21,527 nucleotides of DNA, taken from the NCBI GenBank assembly GCA_035354435.1, contig DAOQAY010000044.1, positions 1-21,527 on the forward strand, given 5' to 3'. The translations under genes were made by a program, and so were the position numbers. The notes under the pieces are model-generated. The model saw only the letters and a program-made list of their open reading frames with translations. It was not told the DNA's origin and ran no database searches. This stretch comes from JAKLDO01 sp035354435. GTDB taxonomy: Bacteria > UBP6 > UBA1177. The stretch's first letter is position 1. The number at the start of each line of letters is the position of its first letter. Below, piece by piece: positions 7,869-16,650 of this stretch.

Positions 7869-10214
7869 ATGAGCAGATTTGCTGTTTTTATATTCATATT
7901 TTCTATATCTGCCGGGATATATGGCTACCCTGAATGTATGAATGATGAAAAAATATCAGAACAATGTATGAAAGAGGTTTATAAAAGCGGAGATTTCAAT
8001 CTCATTCTTGGTAATATTGAAAAAAGCACTTTTAAAAATATGGCGCACGGTCTGGCTATTAAAATCGATGTGTTATACAAATCAGGCAGATATGATGAAC
8101 TGGAAAAATCGATAAATTCACTTCCATCCAATCTAAAGAATTCTCTTTATTACAGAGTTCTCTTAATGAAATCGATGTTTGCCAGAAAGCGGTTTAATCA
8201 GACTGTTGACATGCTTGATTCGATAAAAGAGAACTTTCCTGTCTATTATCTCTACAGCGGTATTGACTGCATCAGAGGTGATATTTTTCTCTACCGAAAG
8301 AAGTATGACAGCGCTCTTGAGATATATGACAGATGCACTGCTGAAAAGACTTCGGTGTTCGCTTCATACAACAGGATACTGGCACTTGAGAAGGAAAGTG
8401 TTGCAAAAAATGCACTTTTTGAGGAATATATCGGATTTGCAGAGAAATTTGAGGGAAGCGTCTTAATGCCTGAGATCATTAAAAGATTTGTCTATCTTAG
8501 AGAAAAAGGCGGCTATCCTGGCGCAGCTTCACCATATTACAGCAGATGGCTTGCAATAATGAGGAAAAGTTCTGTTTTTGACAGAATTTTCAATGATGAC
8601 TTTATGAAACTGTCATCTCCGGCTGTTTTTGAGATAATAAAATATCTGATCTCGAAAAACCGGTATGGCGATGCTTTGAATATTGTTGAAAGGGAACTTG
8701 TGAGGAAAGATATTGATATTGACCTGAAGTTTCAATTGGTCAATGAAAAATTTAAAATACTTAATCTTCTTAATCAGCCTGAAAAAGCTTCGGAATTTGC
8801 CCTCAATATTGCAATTGAATTTCCTGAAACAAAAAAGGATAAGCTGGAGTTTTTTGCAGGATTGAATTATTTTGACAGCGGTTTTGCTGAGAATGGTAGG
8901 GCGATTCTCGAAAGAATCGTGCTTAATGATCAGGAATCAAAATATTTTCTGACAGCTCTTTACAAGCTTGGATTGATATATCTGAGCGAAGGAAGTCAGC
9001 TTTATACTTTCACTTTATGGTCAAATTACATTTTTGACAGCTCTTTTTCAGCTTCGAAATATCATGGCGGAACCAGACTTTTAAATGATATGCTGGAGCT
9101 GGCAGCGCTTATTGACAGACTTAATAACTTCTGCCTTCTTTCATCGGATATCGATTTTGATTGCGGGTCAGAGGAAGTCTGTTCACCTGAAATAAACAAA
9201 CAGTTTATAAGTTATTATGATTTTGCCTATTACAGTCTTATTAACAGGAATGAATTCAAGACAAAGCCTGATCACAGCAATAACAGCTTTGTTGAAAAAT
9301 GGAGGAAGAACAGAGTCGAGCTTTCGGTAGATGAAAGTCCGGTTCTGGAGAAGATGAATCTGCTTCCAAAAAAGATAAAAAACAACGAGTATGTTGTAAT
9401 GATTGATTATTTTCTTAATTCCGGTGTCAGGGACGGAGCTTTATTTTATCTGGACGCAATGAACATGATCCTGAAATTCAACGGTGATCCGAATACATTT
9501 GTAAAAGTTCCTGATAAAGAAGTTATAGATCCGTTAAAGACCGAAATTGCTGATTTCAAATTGAAGATGAACGGTGTTCTCATAAGATATCTGGGAAAAA
9601 CAGGTGACATCGCAGACAGTAATTATAATGCAGTTTCGCAGGATCTTACATTTTCACCTCACTATGGCAAAGCTGACGAGTGGAGATCTATATATCCGAC
9701 TCCTTATTTTGAAGACATCATGAAGCTTTCCGTAGAATTCGATATACCTCCTCAGCTCATTTATTCAATTATGAGGGCGGAAACATTCTACCGTGACAAT
9801 CTCGTTTCGCCTGTCGGGGCACTCGGTTTGATGCAGGTCATGCCTGATACATTTGAAAAGATCAGCAAATACGGTGGCATAAAGATCAAAGATCCGTTTA
9901 ACCCGTATGAAAGCATGAAAGCTTCGGCATGGTATCTTTCTAAACTATTGAAGCGGTTTGACGGAAGTTACATTGCAGCTATTGCGGCTTATAACGCAGG
10001 TCCTCACCGTGTCACTGAATGGGTAAAAAAATATAAAGGTATGGACAATTATCTTTTTATTGAAATGATTCCTTATCAGGAGACTCGCAATTATGTTAAG
10101 AAGGTGCTCAGATACTTTCTGATATACAGTTATCTTTATGAAGGGACTTTTTGTGATGTCGGATTGAACGGGGTGGTAGATATTGAAGAACAGCCTGATA
10201 TTGTTAATTTTTAG
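7869..10214 (+). CDS. Slt70-like periplasmic lytic transglycosylase
   Basis: This enzyme is predicted to cleave the MurNAc-GlcNAc bond of peptidoglycan without hydrolysis, forming 1,6-anhydro-MurNAc ends. The 781 residues begin with a signal peptide (about 1-19, hydrophobic, ending in GIYG). A long helical region with TPR-like pairs (about 25-430) recalls the ring-shaped U-domain of Slt70. The C-terminal GH23 domain (about 620-765) has catalytic E638 in RAETFY, GALGLMQVMP, and AYNAGP at 707-712. The IPYQETRNYVKKVLRY stretch is typical of Slt70-type domains and corresponds to IPFSETRGYVKNVL in E. coli Slt. The next gene starts inside its last 32 nt, implying coupled expression with the SpoIID-domain protein. 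Family and reaction are confident; the exact subclass is less so. Confidence 0.9.
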   Translation: MSRFAVFIFIFSISAGIYGYPECMNDEKISEQCMKEVYKSGDFNLILGNIEKSTFKNMAHGLAIKIDVLYKSGRYDELEKSINSLPSNLKNSLYYRVLLMKSMFARKRFNQTVDMLDSIKENFPVYYLYSGIDCIRGDIFLYRKKYDSALEIYDRCTAEKTSVFASYNRILALEKESVAKNALFEEYIGFAEKFEGSVLMPEIIKRFVYLREKGGYPGAASPYYSRWLAIMRKSSVFDRIFNDDFMKLSSPAVFEIIKYLISKNRYGDALNIVERELVRKDIDIDLKFQLVNEKFKILNLLNQPEKASEFALNIAIEFPETKKDKLEFFAGLNYFDSGFAENGRAILERIVLNDQESKYFLTALYKLGLIYLSEGSQLYTFTLWSNYIFDSSFSASKYHGGTRLLNDMLELAALIDRLNNFCLLSSDIDFDCGSEEVCSPEINKQFISYYDFAYYSLINRNEFKTKPDHSNNSFVEKWRKNRVELSVDESPVLEKMNLLPKKIKNNEYVVMIDYFLNSGVRDGALFYLDAMNMILKFNGDPNTFVKVPDKEVIDPLKTEIADFKLKMNGVLIRYLGKTGDIADSNYNAVSQDLTFSPHYGKADEWRSIYPTPYFEDIMKLSVEFDIPPQLIYSIMRAETFYRDNLVSPVGALGLMQVMPDTFEKISKYGGIKIKDPFNPYESMKASAWYLSKLLKRFDGSYIAAIAAYNAGPHRVTEWVKKYKGMDNYLFIEMIPYQETRNYVKKVLRYFLIYSYLYEGTFCDVGLNGVVDIEEQPDIVNF
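10170..10176 (+). promoter_or_regulatory. ribosome-binding site fixing the TTG start of the SpoIID-domain gene
   Basis: GGGGTGG lies 6 nt before TTG 10183, inside the 3' end of the upstream gene. It is the only good Shine-Dalgarno-like sequence near a start that leaves a complete signal peptide. It supports the unusual TTG start and the 32-nt gene overlap. Confidence 0.55.
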
Positions 10215-11733
10215 CTTTATATGTCTTTCTCCTGTTTCGGCAGGAAGCTATGACAGTGAATTCGATTTTATGTATGGTGCATCATTTACTTTTCAAAATG
10301 GAATTCCTTTTGTCAGGGTGCACATTAAAACTTACAATTCCGGTCTTGAGATAAAAGATATTTCCAGTATTTCCTGTAATGGTCATGATTATCCGGCAGA
10401 TTCAGTCACGCTGAATGTCAAAAGTTTCTTTCCCGCTGAAGTAAAGTACAAACTGGTTTTTACAGAGCTTTCCATGAGCGAAATAAAGAACTACGAATCA
10501 ATAATCCTGAAATGGAATGAATCGGCAAAAGTAAGTACAGAGGTTTATGTTCACGGAGCTATTTTTTCAATAAATGCATCAAGGATTGATAACAGGGAGT
10601 ATTTTATTGCTCTGCCGGGACTGCTGGATAAAGCCGGATCAGAGAAAACTCTTGAAAAATATAGAAAAATGTTCCCTGAAAATAATATCTTTCTTATACC
10701 TGTTCTTACAAAAACGGCAGATTCTGAAATATCGGTAAAGACATCAAAAGGTGAGACTGTCAATTGCAGAAAAATCGTTTTTATAAAAAACAATAATGCT
10801 GCACAGATGTCGGCAGGTAATGATAAATATAGCGGTATCAACAGTTTTTTTATAACAGCTTCATCTGATTCGAAACTTGAACTTGCCGGAGAAGATTCAG
10901 TCGAAAATCTCATTCAAAAGATACTTCCGGGTGAAATGTTCCTTTCTGCTCCTCTTGAAACCCTCAAAGCTCAGGCTGTTGCTGCCCGTACAGATATTTT
11001 CATGCAGCTCGGAAAGCGACATGTTGCCGAGCCGTGGCACATCTGTAGTGAAGTGCACTGTCAGAAGGTGCTGTGGAACACAAAAATAGATCAGAAATTT
11101 AATGATGCGGTTAAACAGACTGACGGGCAGATAATTCTCTATGACGGATCGTATATCGCAAGAGCTCCATACTGTTCAAGTTCAGGCGGAAGGACGGAAA
11201 ATATTATGAATGTGTGGTTTACAGCTGAAAAACCGTATCTTTCCGGTGTATGGGATGGGGATATTCCTCCGGCGCTTGATCTGACAAAAGAAAGCGATTT
11301 TGAAAAGTTCCTTGATTCAGATTTCGGAGAAGACAATATTCCGATGAATAAAAAACACAGGTGGACTGTTGAATTTTCTCAGAATGAGATAGACGCTCTT
11401 CTTGAAAAAAGTCTGAATATTGGAAAACTGAAAAAAATAAATGCACTTAAAAGGGGTACATCCGGTAGAATATTTAAGATAGAATTTATCGGAGATATCA
11501 GTTCTCAGACAGTTTATGGCGAACTTAATATAAGAAGATTGCTTAAAAACATGTACAGCTCAGCTTTTATTGTTAAAAATGAGAATGGAAAGTGGGTGTT
11601 CAGAGGAGCAGGCTGGGGACATGGTGTGGGAATGAGTCAGATCGGAGCTATATCTCTTGGAAAAAAAGGTCATGATTTCAAATACATGCTTAAAAGATAC
11701 TACCCGGGGACCGAAGTCGTAAAAATTTACTGA
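10183..11733 (+). CDS. exported SpoIID/LytB-domain peptidoglycan lytic protein
   Basis: SpoIID cleaves peptidoglycan strands stripped of stem peptides during endospore engulfment, but the domain also occurs in non-sporulating bacteria. The TTG start gives a clean signal peptide (basic KN, hydrophobic stretch, cleavage near VSA, residue about 20). A region of unknown fold (21-240) precedes the SpoIID domain (about 245-516). The domain has the catalytic-type glutamate E251 in LPGEMFLSAPLETLKAQAVAART, and the cluster H286-x-C288-x3-H292-C293, which resembles the Cys/His zinc site described for Clostridioides difficile SpoIID. It also has YCSSSGG, and GWGHGVGMSQ at 477-486. It overlaps the Slt gene by 32 nt and precedes a lipoprotein gene by 13 nt. 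The gene neighbourhood contains no sporulation genes, so a vegetative wall role is inferred. Confidence 0.88.
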   Translation: MKNSLILLIFSFICLSPVSAGSYDSEFDFMYGASFTFQNGIPFVRVHIKTYNSGLEIKDISSISCNGHDYPADSVTLNVKSFFPAEVKYKLVFTELSMSEIKNYESIILKWNESAKVSTEVYVHGAIFSINASRIDNREYFIALPGLLDKAGSEKTLEKYRKMFPENNIFLIPVLTKTADSEISVKTSKGETVNCRKIVFIKNNNAAQMSAGNDKYSGINSFFITASSDSKLELAGEDSVENLIQKILPGEMFLSAPLETLKAQAVAARTDIFMQLGKRHVAEPWHICSEVHCQKVLWNTKIDQKFNDAVKQTDGQIILYDGSYIARAPYCSSSGGRTENIMNVWFTAEKPYLSGVWDGDIPPALDLTKESDFEKFLDSDFGEDNIPMNKKHRWTVEFSQNEIDALLEKSLNIGKLKKINALKRGTSGRIFKIEFIGDISSQTVYGELNIRRLLKNMYSSAFIVKNENGKWVFRGAGWGHGVGMSQIGAISLGKKGHDFKYMLKRYYPGTEVVKIY

Positions 11734-11746
11734 TCAGGGATGGATA

Positions 11747-12865
11747 ATGAAATATTTTCTTCTAATTCTTATTTTTATAATTGCCGGATGCGCTTCAACT
11801 GGAACCGGGAAAGAAGAGCCGGCAGTTAAAAAGATATCTCCTGAAATTGTTATTTTTGTAACGCCGAGCACTGCTAAGGAACTCATTGATGCAAAACAGG
11901 AAAACAGTGAAGATTTTAAATTTCTTTTTGATATGGCTAACAAATATTTCGATCTTGGAAAATACAGTGAATCCAGTGACTTATATATGAAAATAATCAA
12001 TGAAGATCCTGATAATGAAGACATTCAGTTCTGTCATTACAATCTGGGTCTTATCAATATGAAACTTTTTGAATGGGATAATGCCGCAATACATTTTGAA
12101 AAAGCGTTCACTCTTTTTGAAAAGGTTTCTGACAGAACAGATGCTTTCCTGAATTATATGGAGTCATTAAAAAAAGCCGGGAAATGGGATGCTGTTCTTT
12201 CGGAAACAGAAAAGGCGGTGAACTCATATTTTTCAGGCCGTCTTAATGAGAAATTGATGACAGAAATGTCTTTGAGGATGGCAGAAGCTCTTATAATGAC
12301 AGGCAAACCAGATGAAGGACGGAAACTTGCTCAATACTGGGATTTTGAGATCCGAAAGAAATATCCTAGGTATGAAGCGGTTTATATTCCAGATCTGGCT
12401 TTTGCCGATTATGTCTCGGCAATCAGTTTCGTTTATGATTTCAGTAAAATAAGGATTGACAGCACTATTGAAACTCTTACTGAAAAATGCAGAAATATTG
12501 TTGAAGCCCAGAAAGAATTTATAAAATCAATCAATGTCGGTGTTGTTTTCTGGTCTAATGCCAGTGCCTTTGAAATATCCAGAATGTATATGGATCTTTA
12601 TTCGGAAATGGAAAGTTATCCCGTTCCTGAAGAGTTGAATGATGAGGAAAAAGAGATATATAAGTGTGAACTGTGGAATAAAACGGCAAATCTGCTCAAG
12701 AAATCGAGAAAAATTCTTTTAAAGAGCATGGATGTCGCTAAAAAAGCCAAAGAGGAAAATGAATATCTTGAAAAAAGTTCCAGTATGGTAAAACAGATTG
12801 ATGAAATCTACGATTCAAAAGAGTCGGCTTGCGGTAAGTATCTCAAAAAACAAGAGTTAAGATGA
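11747..12865 (+). CDS. TPR-like helical-repeat lipoprotein
   Basis: The 372-residue product starts with a lipoprotein signal peptide ending in the lipobox IIAGC, so C15 should be lipidated after signal peptidase II cleavage. Alanine at +2 would favour the outer membrane if Lol rules like those of E. coli apply. Residues about 50-125 look like two TPR units (FLFDMANKYFDLGKYSESS, then NLGLINMKLFEWDNAAIHF). The rest is mostly helical, and the C-terminal 70 residues are rich in Lys and Glu, probably coiled. No enzymatic motif is visible. TPR lipoproteins often scaffold cell-wall enzymes, and the two upstream genes encode such enzymes, so a scaffold role is a reasonable inference. AGGGATGG precedes the ATG. 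Its stop overlaps the next start as ATGA. Confidence 0.82.
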   Translation: MKYFLLILIFIIAGCASTGTGKEEPAVKKISPEIVIFVTPSTAKELIDAKQENSEDFKFLFDMANKYFDLGKYSESSDLYMKIINEDPDNEDIQFCHYNLGLINMKLFEWDNAAIHFEKAFTLFEKVSDRTDAFLNYMESLKKAGKWDAVLSETEKAVNSYFSGRLNEKLMTEMSLRMAEALIMTGKPDEGRKLAQYWDFEIRKKYPRYEAVYIPDLAFADYVSAISFVYDFSKIRIDSTIETLTEKCRNIVEAQKEFIKSINVGVVFWSNASAFEISRMYMDLYSEMESYPVPEELNDEEKEIYKCELWNKTANLLKKSRKILLKSMDVAKKAKEENEYLEKSSSMVKQIDEIYDSKESACGKYLKKQELR

Positions 12866-14661
12866 ATTTAATTTCTTTAAGCAATATTACCTCAATAAAA
12901 GGCGAAAGAGTGCTTTTTGAAGATCTTACCATGGGTGTTGCCGAAGGTGAGAAAGTGGGTCTTGTCGGAGTGAACGGATGTGGAAAATCAACACTTCTGA
13001 AGATAATAGCAGGCAGCGAAGAAGCTGAAAAGGGCACAATATCACGCAACAGGTCAATGTCGGTTTCTTTTCTTGAACAGATCCCGGTCTACAGAGATGA
13101 AGATACTGTGGAGTTTCATATATTTAAATATCAGAAACTTGAAGAACATTCTGTAAATATTGATGAACATGCCGAATACCGTAATAGAATAAAAGCAGTG
13201 CTTGATCAGCTTGGAATTGATGATCTCAATAAAAAAATGGGTGAACTTTCCGGCGGTATGCTTAAAAAAGTGGCACTGGCTCAGGCACTTGTTAAGGATT
13301 TTGATCTTCTCCTGCTTGATGAGCCTACAAACCATCTTGATATTGATACCATAATCTGGCTTGAGGAATTTCTGAAAGAGACCAAAAAAGCGGTTGTGAT
13401 GGTGACTCATGACAGGTATTTTCTCGATTCGGTCTGCAATTCTATTTATGAGATCGACGGGTCAAAAATGTTCCAGTATAAAGGCAACTACGATTTTTAT
13501 CTGAAGAAAAAGGCGGAACATACAAACTCGCTGCTTGCAAACGAAGACAGGATAAAATCGATTCTAAGAAGAGAACTCGAATGGCTTGCCAGAGGTCCGA
13601 GAGCCAGAGCGACAAAATCAAAAGACAGAATAGAATCTATAAAGAATATGGTTGCAAGGGAAAAACCTGAAGAGGAGAAAGGACTCGATTTTTCGATCGC
13701 AGGAAGAAGGACAGGAAAGAAGATCCTTGAAATGAGCAAAATCTCGTTTTCTTGGGATAACGAGCCGTTAATAAAGGATTTCACATATACTTTTAAAAAA
13801 GACACAAAGCTCGGTATTGTGGGAAATAACGGTTCCGGAAAGACCACACTGCTTGACATAATTTCCGGAAAACTTAAAGCGGACTCGGGCGGATATGATA
13901 TTGGTATCAATACTGCTTTTGGTTATTTCGACCAGACTGCAAGAGAGCTTCCCGGGAATTTAAGGCTGATAGATTTCATAAAATCAAAGGGTGAAATTGT
14001 CACACTGGCCGATGGAAGCACTATCTCGGCTTCACAGATGCTCGAAAGATTCCTTTTTGACACGGCGCTTCATTATACCCCTATCGAAAAATTGTCAGGC
14101 GGTGAAAAAAGGCGGCTTTATCTTGTTTCTATACTTATGTCCAATCCTAATTTCCTTATTTTTGACGAGCCGACCAACGATCTTGATATAAAAACCCTTT
14201 CGGTGCTTGAAGATTTCCTGAATTCATTCACCGGACCTGTGGTTGTCGTAAGTCACGACAGATATTTCCTCGACAGGACCATTGATACTCTGCTGATACT
14301 GGAAAATGCCGGAAAGACTGAGAATTTTGTCGGAAAAGCTTCTGACTGGATCGAGATCAGAAAGAAACGCCGATCAGAAAAGAAAGATAAAAGAACAGAA
14401 CCGAAAAAAGATGAACAGCTCAAACCCAGACACGGAACGGAGCAGACAAAACTTACATATTCGCAAAGGCTCAGACTTGCCGAACTCGAAAAACTTATCC
14501 CCGAAATGGAATCCCAGCTTGCCAGAACCGAAGATGACCTCACCAACTGCGGGAACGATCTCGGAAAACTGAACACACTTTCTTCCCAGTACAAGGAACT
14601 TCAGGCAAAAATTGATTCCATGATGGAAGAATTCATAATACTGTCTGAACTTCAGGAGTGA
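12862..14661 (+). CDS. uup: ABC-F family ATPase, Uup type
   Basis: ABC-F proteins are soluble tandem ATPases without membrane domains; most act on the ribosome, and Uup has also been linked to precise transposon excision and branched DNA. The 599 residues carry two ATPase cassettes. The first has Walker A GVNGCGKST (36-44), signature SGGM (130-133) and Walker B DEPTNHLD (153-160). The second has GNNGSGKTT (321-329), SGGE (412-415) and DEPTNDLD (435-442). The inter-cassette linker contains RRELEWLARGPRARATKSK, the Uup-type form. A C-terminal Lys/Glu-rich coiled coil (about 530-597) matches the Uup DNA-binding tail. The first signature has Met where Gln is usual. ATG overlaps the lipoprotein stop by 4 nt. 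It is probably a passenger of the cell-wall operon rather than part of its function. Confidence 0.92.
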   Translation: MNLISLSNITSIKGERVLFEDLTMGVAEGEKVGLVGVNGCGKSTLLKIIAGSEEAEKGTISRNRSMSVSFLEQIPVYRDEDTVEFHIFKYQKLEEHSVNIDEHAEYRNRIKAVLDQLGIDDLNKKMGELSGGMLKKVALAQALVKDFDLLLLDEPTNHLDIDTIIWLEEFLKETKKAVVMVTHDRYFLDSVCNSIYEIDGSKMFQYKGNYDFYLKKKAEHTNSLLANEDRIKSILRRELEWLARGPRARATKSKDRIESIKNMVAREKPEEEKGLDFSIAGRRTGKKILEMSKISFSWDNEPLIKDFTYTFKKDTKLGIVGNNGSGKTTLLDIISGKLKADSGGYDIGINTAFGYFDQTARELPGNLRLIDFIKSKGEIVTLADGSTISASQMLERFLFDTALHYTPIEKLSGGEKRRLYLVSILMSNPNFLIFDEPTNDLDIKTLSVLEDFLNSFTGPVVVVSHDRYFLDRTIDTLLILENAGKTENFVGKASDWIEIRKKRRSEKKDKRTEPKKDEQLKPRHGTEQTKLTYSQRLRLAELEKLIPEMESQLARTEDDLTNCGNDLGKLNTLSSQYKELQAKIDSMMEEFIILSELQE

Positions 14662-14662
14662 T

Positions 14663-14701
14663 ATACTTAAACTACAAAAAGAATTTGGAATTATTAAGTA
14701 T
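14663..14701. repeat. 8-bp inverted repeat between uup and the GT-C-like gene
   Basis: ATACTTAA (14663-14670) and TTAAGTAT (14694-14701) are perfect inverted copies separated by 23 nt. The pair begins directly after the uup stop and ends 9 nt before the AAGGAG ribosome-binding site of the next gene. It could be an operator or a weak hairpin. There is no T-tract after it, so termination is unlikely. I found no convincing promoter in this gap. Confidence 0.3.
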
Positions 14702-14725
14702 GTTTGTGAAAAGGAGATTAAAAAA

Positions 14726-16303
14726 ATGTGCTTAACTAATTGTCTGGAAAAATTTAGAAGAAGCATTTTTTTATTAAAAAAACATGGCATTTTTTTTGTT
14801 CTGACTTCTATGCTGATTTTAATATTTGTTTATTTGTTTTCAAATATAAGTTCTATAGGACTGCACGGAGATGAGTCATGGCTGGGTTTGAAAGGTATTA
14901 ATTATTTGCAGTCCGGACATATAGACCGACCTTATGGTATGAATAAATATACCGGAATTTTTCAGGCTTTTTGTAATTCGCGTGTTTTCAAATATTTCGG
15001 TTTCGGCATTATTCAACTTAGAATAACCGGTATTGTGCTTAATTTTCTTTCTATTTTGTGTCTGTCACTTTTTTTGGTCAGGCGTAAATTAATTAAAGAG
15101 GCGCTGATTTTTCTTATGTTATTTTCACAGTCTGTTCTTTATATGAATTATGCCAAAGTCTCATGGGAGGTCTGTTCTTTTACTCTTTTTTTTATGGTTT
15201 TATCTGCAATGTCCCTGTTTTTATTTATAAATTCTTCAGGTAAAAAAGTTTTTTTGTGGACTTTTCTTTTTTTGTTATCAACTTTGGCTGGAAGTTATAA
15301 TCATATTATTTTTTCGAGTGTTATTGTTGCTGCTTTTTTTGCTCTTTTTTTCTGGATTTTTGTGCCAAATTCGCAGCAATATCATGATATTGATAAAATG
15401 TTCAGTATTGTTTTCGTTGCTTTTATAAATATTTGTTTTCTCTATGTTTTTATGAATAACTATGCGGATATTGTCTGGAAAGCTCACCATTATTTTTTTG
15501 CGTTTATTTTTTTCGTGTTACTCATTTTTGAAAGCTGTATTATTTTTAAAATCAGGAAGATTATCTTATATTTGTTGAAATTTTTGGAAAGATTCCAACT
15601 TTCGGATCAATTTATTTCTTTGATAGCATTGTTTATTTTTGCCTCTTTTTTGTTTTTTCATGGCTTTTCTTTCTGGGATACAATTGTTCAAAGGATTGTT
15701 TTTATAAGAATTTTTTCATATGAAATTTCTGATTTTCAAAAAATTTTCTTTATAATAACAGGCTCGGCAATTTTTATTTATTTTGTTTATACATTATTTT
15801 ACAACCTTAAAAACAAAGATTTTATGAGTTGTTTTATAATTTTTTATATGGGAACAATTGTTCTTTATACTCGACAGGAATCAATCAGATATTATCTTAT
15901 ACTTACGGTGCTTATGTTTTTGTATATTGCATTTAATATTGTAAAAGATACGGCTGTTCTTAAAGTGTCACTTATAATTTTTATCGCAGCTAATATTGTT
16001 TTGTCTCAGTGCATTTTATGGAAGATAGAATCAAATCCCGAAAGGGATCTTCATGCTTATCATTTTAAGTTTGGCAGAAGTAGTACTGGAATTTCTGCAC
16101 ATTTTATGCCATTTGAACCTGTGATAAGATATTGTGAAGCAGCTCAGATAGGCAATATAAGTACAAAAGAAAAGTTTTTTATTGGAAACAATTTCCGTTT
16201 TTATAAAGAGGTTTATCCTGAGCTTAAAAAATATACTGGTAATGCAAGTGTGGAGTATGATTTTAAAGATTATGGCACAGGTTTTATAATAAAGAAAGAG
16301 TAG
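14726..16303 (+). CDS. polytopic membrane protein, probable GT-C glycosyltransferase
   Basis: The 525-residue product has about ten or more hydrophobic segments, from residue 21 to about 425, followed by a soluble C-terminal region of about 100 residues. Just after the first membrane segment it carries GLHGDESWLGLKGINYL (D49, E50). This resembles the Asp-Glu signature in the first periplasmic loop of PMT/ArnT-type (GT-C) glycosyltransferases, which move sugars from polyprenyl-phosphate donors to lipids or proteins at the periplasmic face. The substrate is not visible. ATG 14726 follows AAGGAG (14711-14716). Composition differs from the neighbours: phenylalanine is mostly TTT, leucine mostly TTA/TTG, and T7 or T8 runs recur. 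Much of that comes from a Phe-rich membrane protein, but recent acquisition is possible. It is flanked by a gap with decayed sequence on its right. Confidence 0.72.
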   Translation: MCLTNCLEKFRRSIFLLKKHGIFFVLTSMLILIFVYLFSNISSIGLHGDESWLGLKGINYLQSGHIDRPYGMNKYTGIFQAFCNSRVFKYFGFGIIQLRITGIVLNFLSILCLSLFLVRRKLIKEALIFLMLFSQSVLYMNYAKVSWEVCSFTLFFMVLSAMSLFLFINSSGKKVFLWTFLFLLSTLAGSYNHIIFSSVIVAAFFALFFWIFVPNSQQYHDIDKMFSIVFVAFINICFLYVFMNNYADIVWKAHHYFFAFIFFVLLIFESCIIFKIRKIILYLLKFLERFQLSDQFISLIALFIFASFLFFHGFSFWDTIVQRIVFIRIFSYEISDFQKIFFIITGSAIFIYFVYTLFYNLKNKDFMSCFIIFYMGTIVLYTRQESIRYYLILTVLMFLYIAFNIVKDTAVLKVSLIIFIAANIVLSQCILWKIESNPERDLHAYHFKFGRSSTGISAHFMPFEPVIRYCEAAQIGNISTKEKFFIGNNFRFYKEVYPELKKYTGNASVEYDFKDYGTGFIIKKE

Positions 16304-16372
16304 GTACTGAGTCGATTCAGGATACTAAGTTTTAATAGTCCGTTTCTTCAGTTCAATCCTTCAGTCAGGTAT

Positions 16373-16510
16373 TTATATCCCATCCGGCAGTTTTGATTCC
16401 ATGAGATTCCGGTAGTCGAGAATTTCACTATCCACAATAAATTCTTTATTTCCGACTGTATGGGAAGTACGCTGTTCTTTACGGTTAAAATCAAACCATG
16501 CCCAGATTTC
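16373..16510 (-). pseudogene. possible gene remnant, 45 codons and a stop
   Basis: Read on the minus strand from 16510 to the TAA at 16373-16375, this frame encodes 45 residues with a protein-like mix of charged and aromatic residues. It begins EIWAWFDFNRKEQ and ends MESKLPDGI. It is bounded upstream by an in-frame stop (16511-16513) and has no ATG near its beginning. It therefore reads like the surviving C-terminal piece of a decayed or frameshifted gene. I do not recognise the family. Chance openness cannot be excluded at this length. Confidence 0.28.
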
Positions 16511-16622
16511 TTAATACGATCTCCAAATCAATTAAGATTTTAGAAAAAAGTGGTTCGTGTTTTCAAAGATGGATGTTGAAAGTACTGATGCTATCAGAAA
16601 AACACTGTATGACTAAATATGT

Positions 16623-16650
16623 TTTTCAAAACTTTTTTAAGCGCTATAAT
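16623..16650 (+). promoter_or_regulatory. promoter of the pseudouridine-synthase gene
   Basis: A perfect TATAAT at 16645-16650 is preceded, at 16 nt spacing, by TTTTCA at 16623-16628 (four of six matches to TTGACA). Initiation near 16657 would give a leader of about 20 nt that contains the TAAGGAG ribosome-binding site at 16666-16672. Confidence 0.6.
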
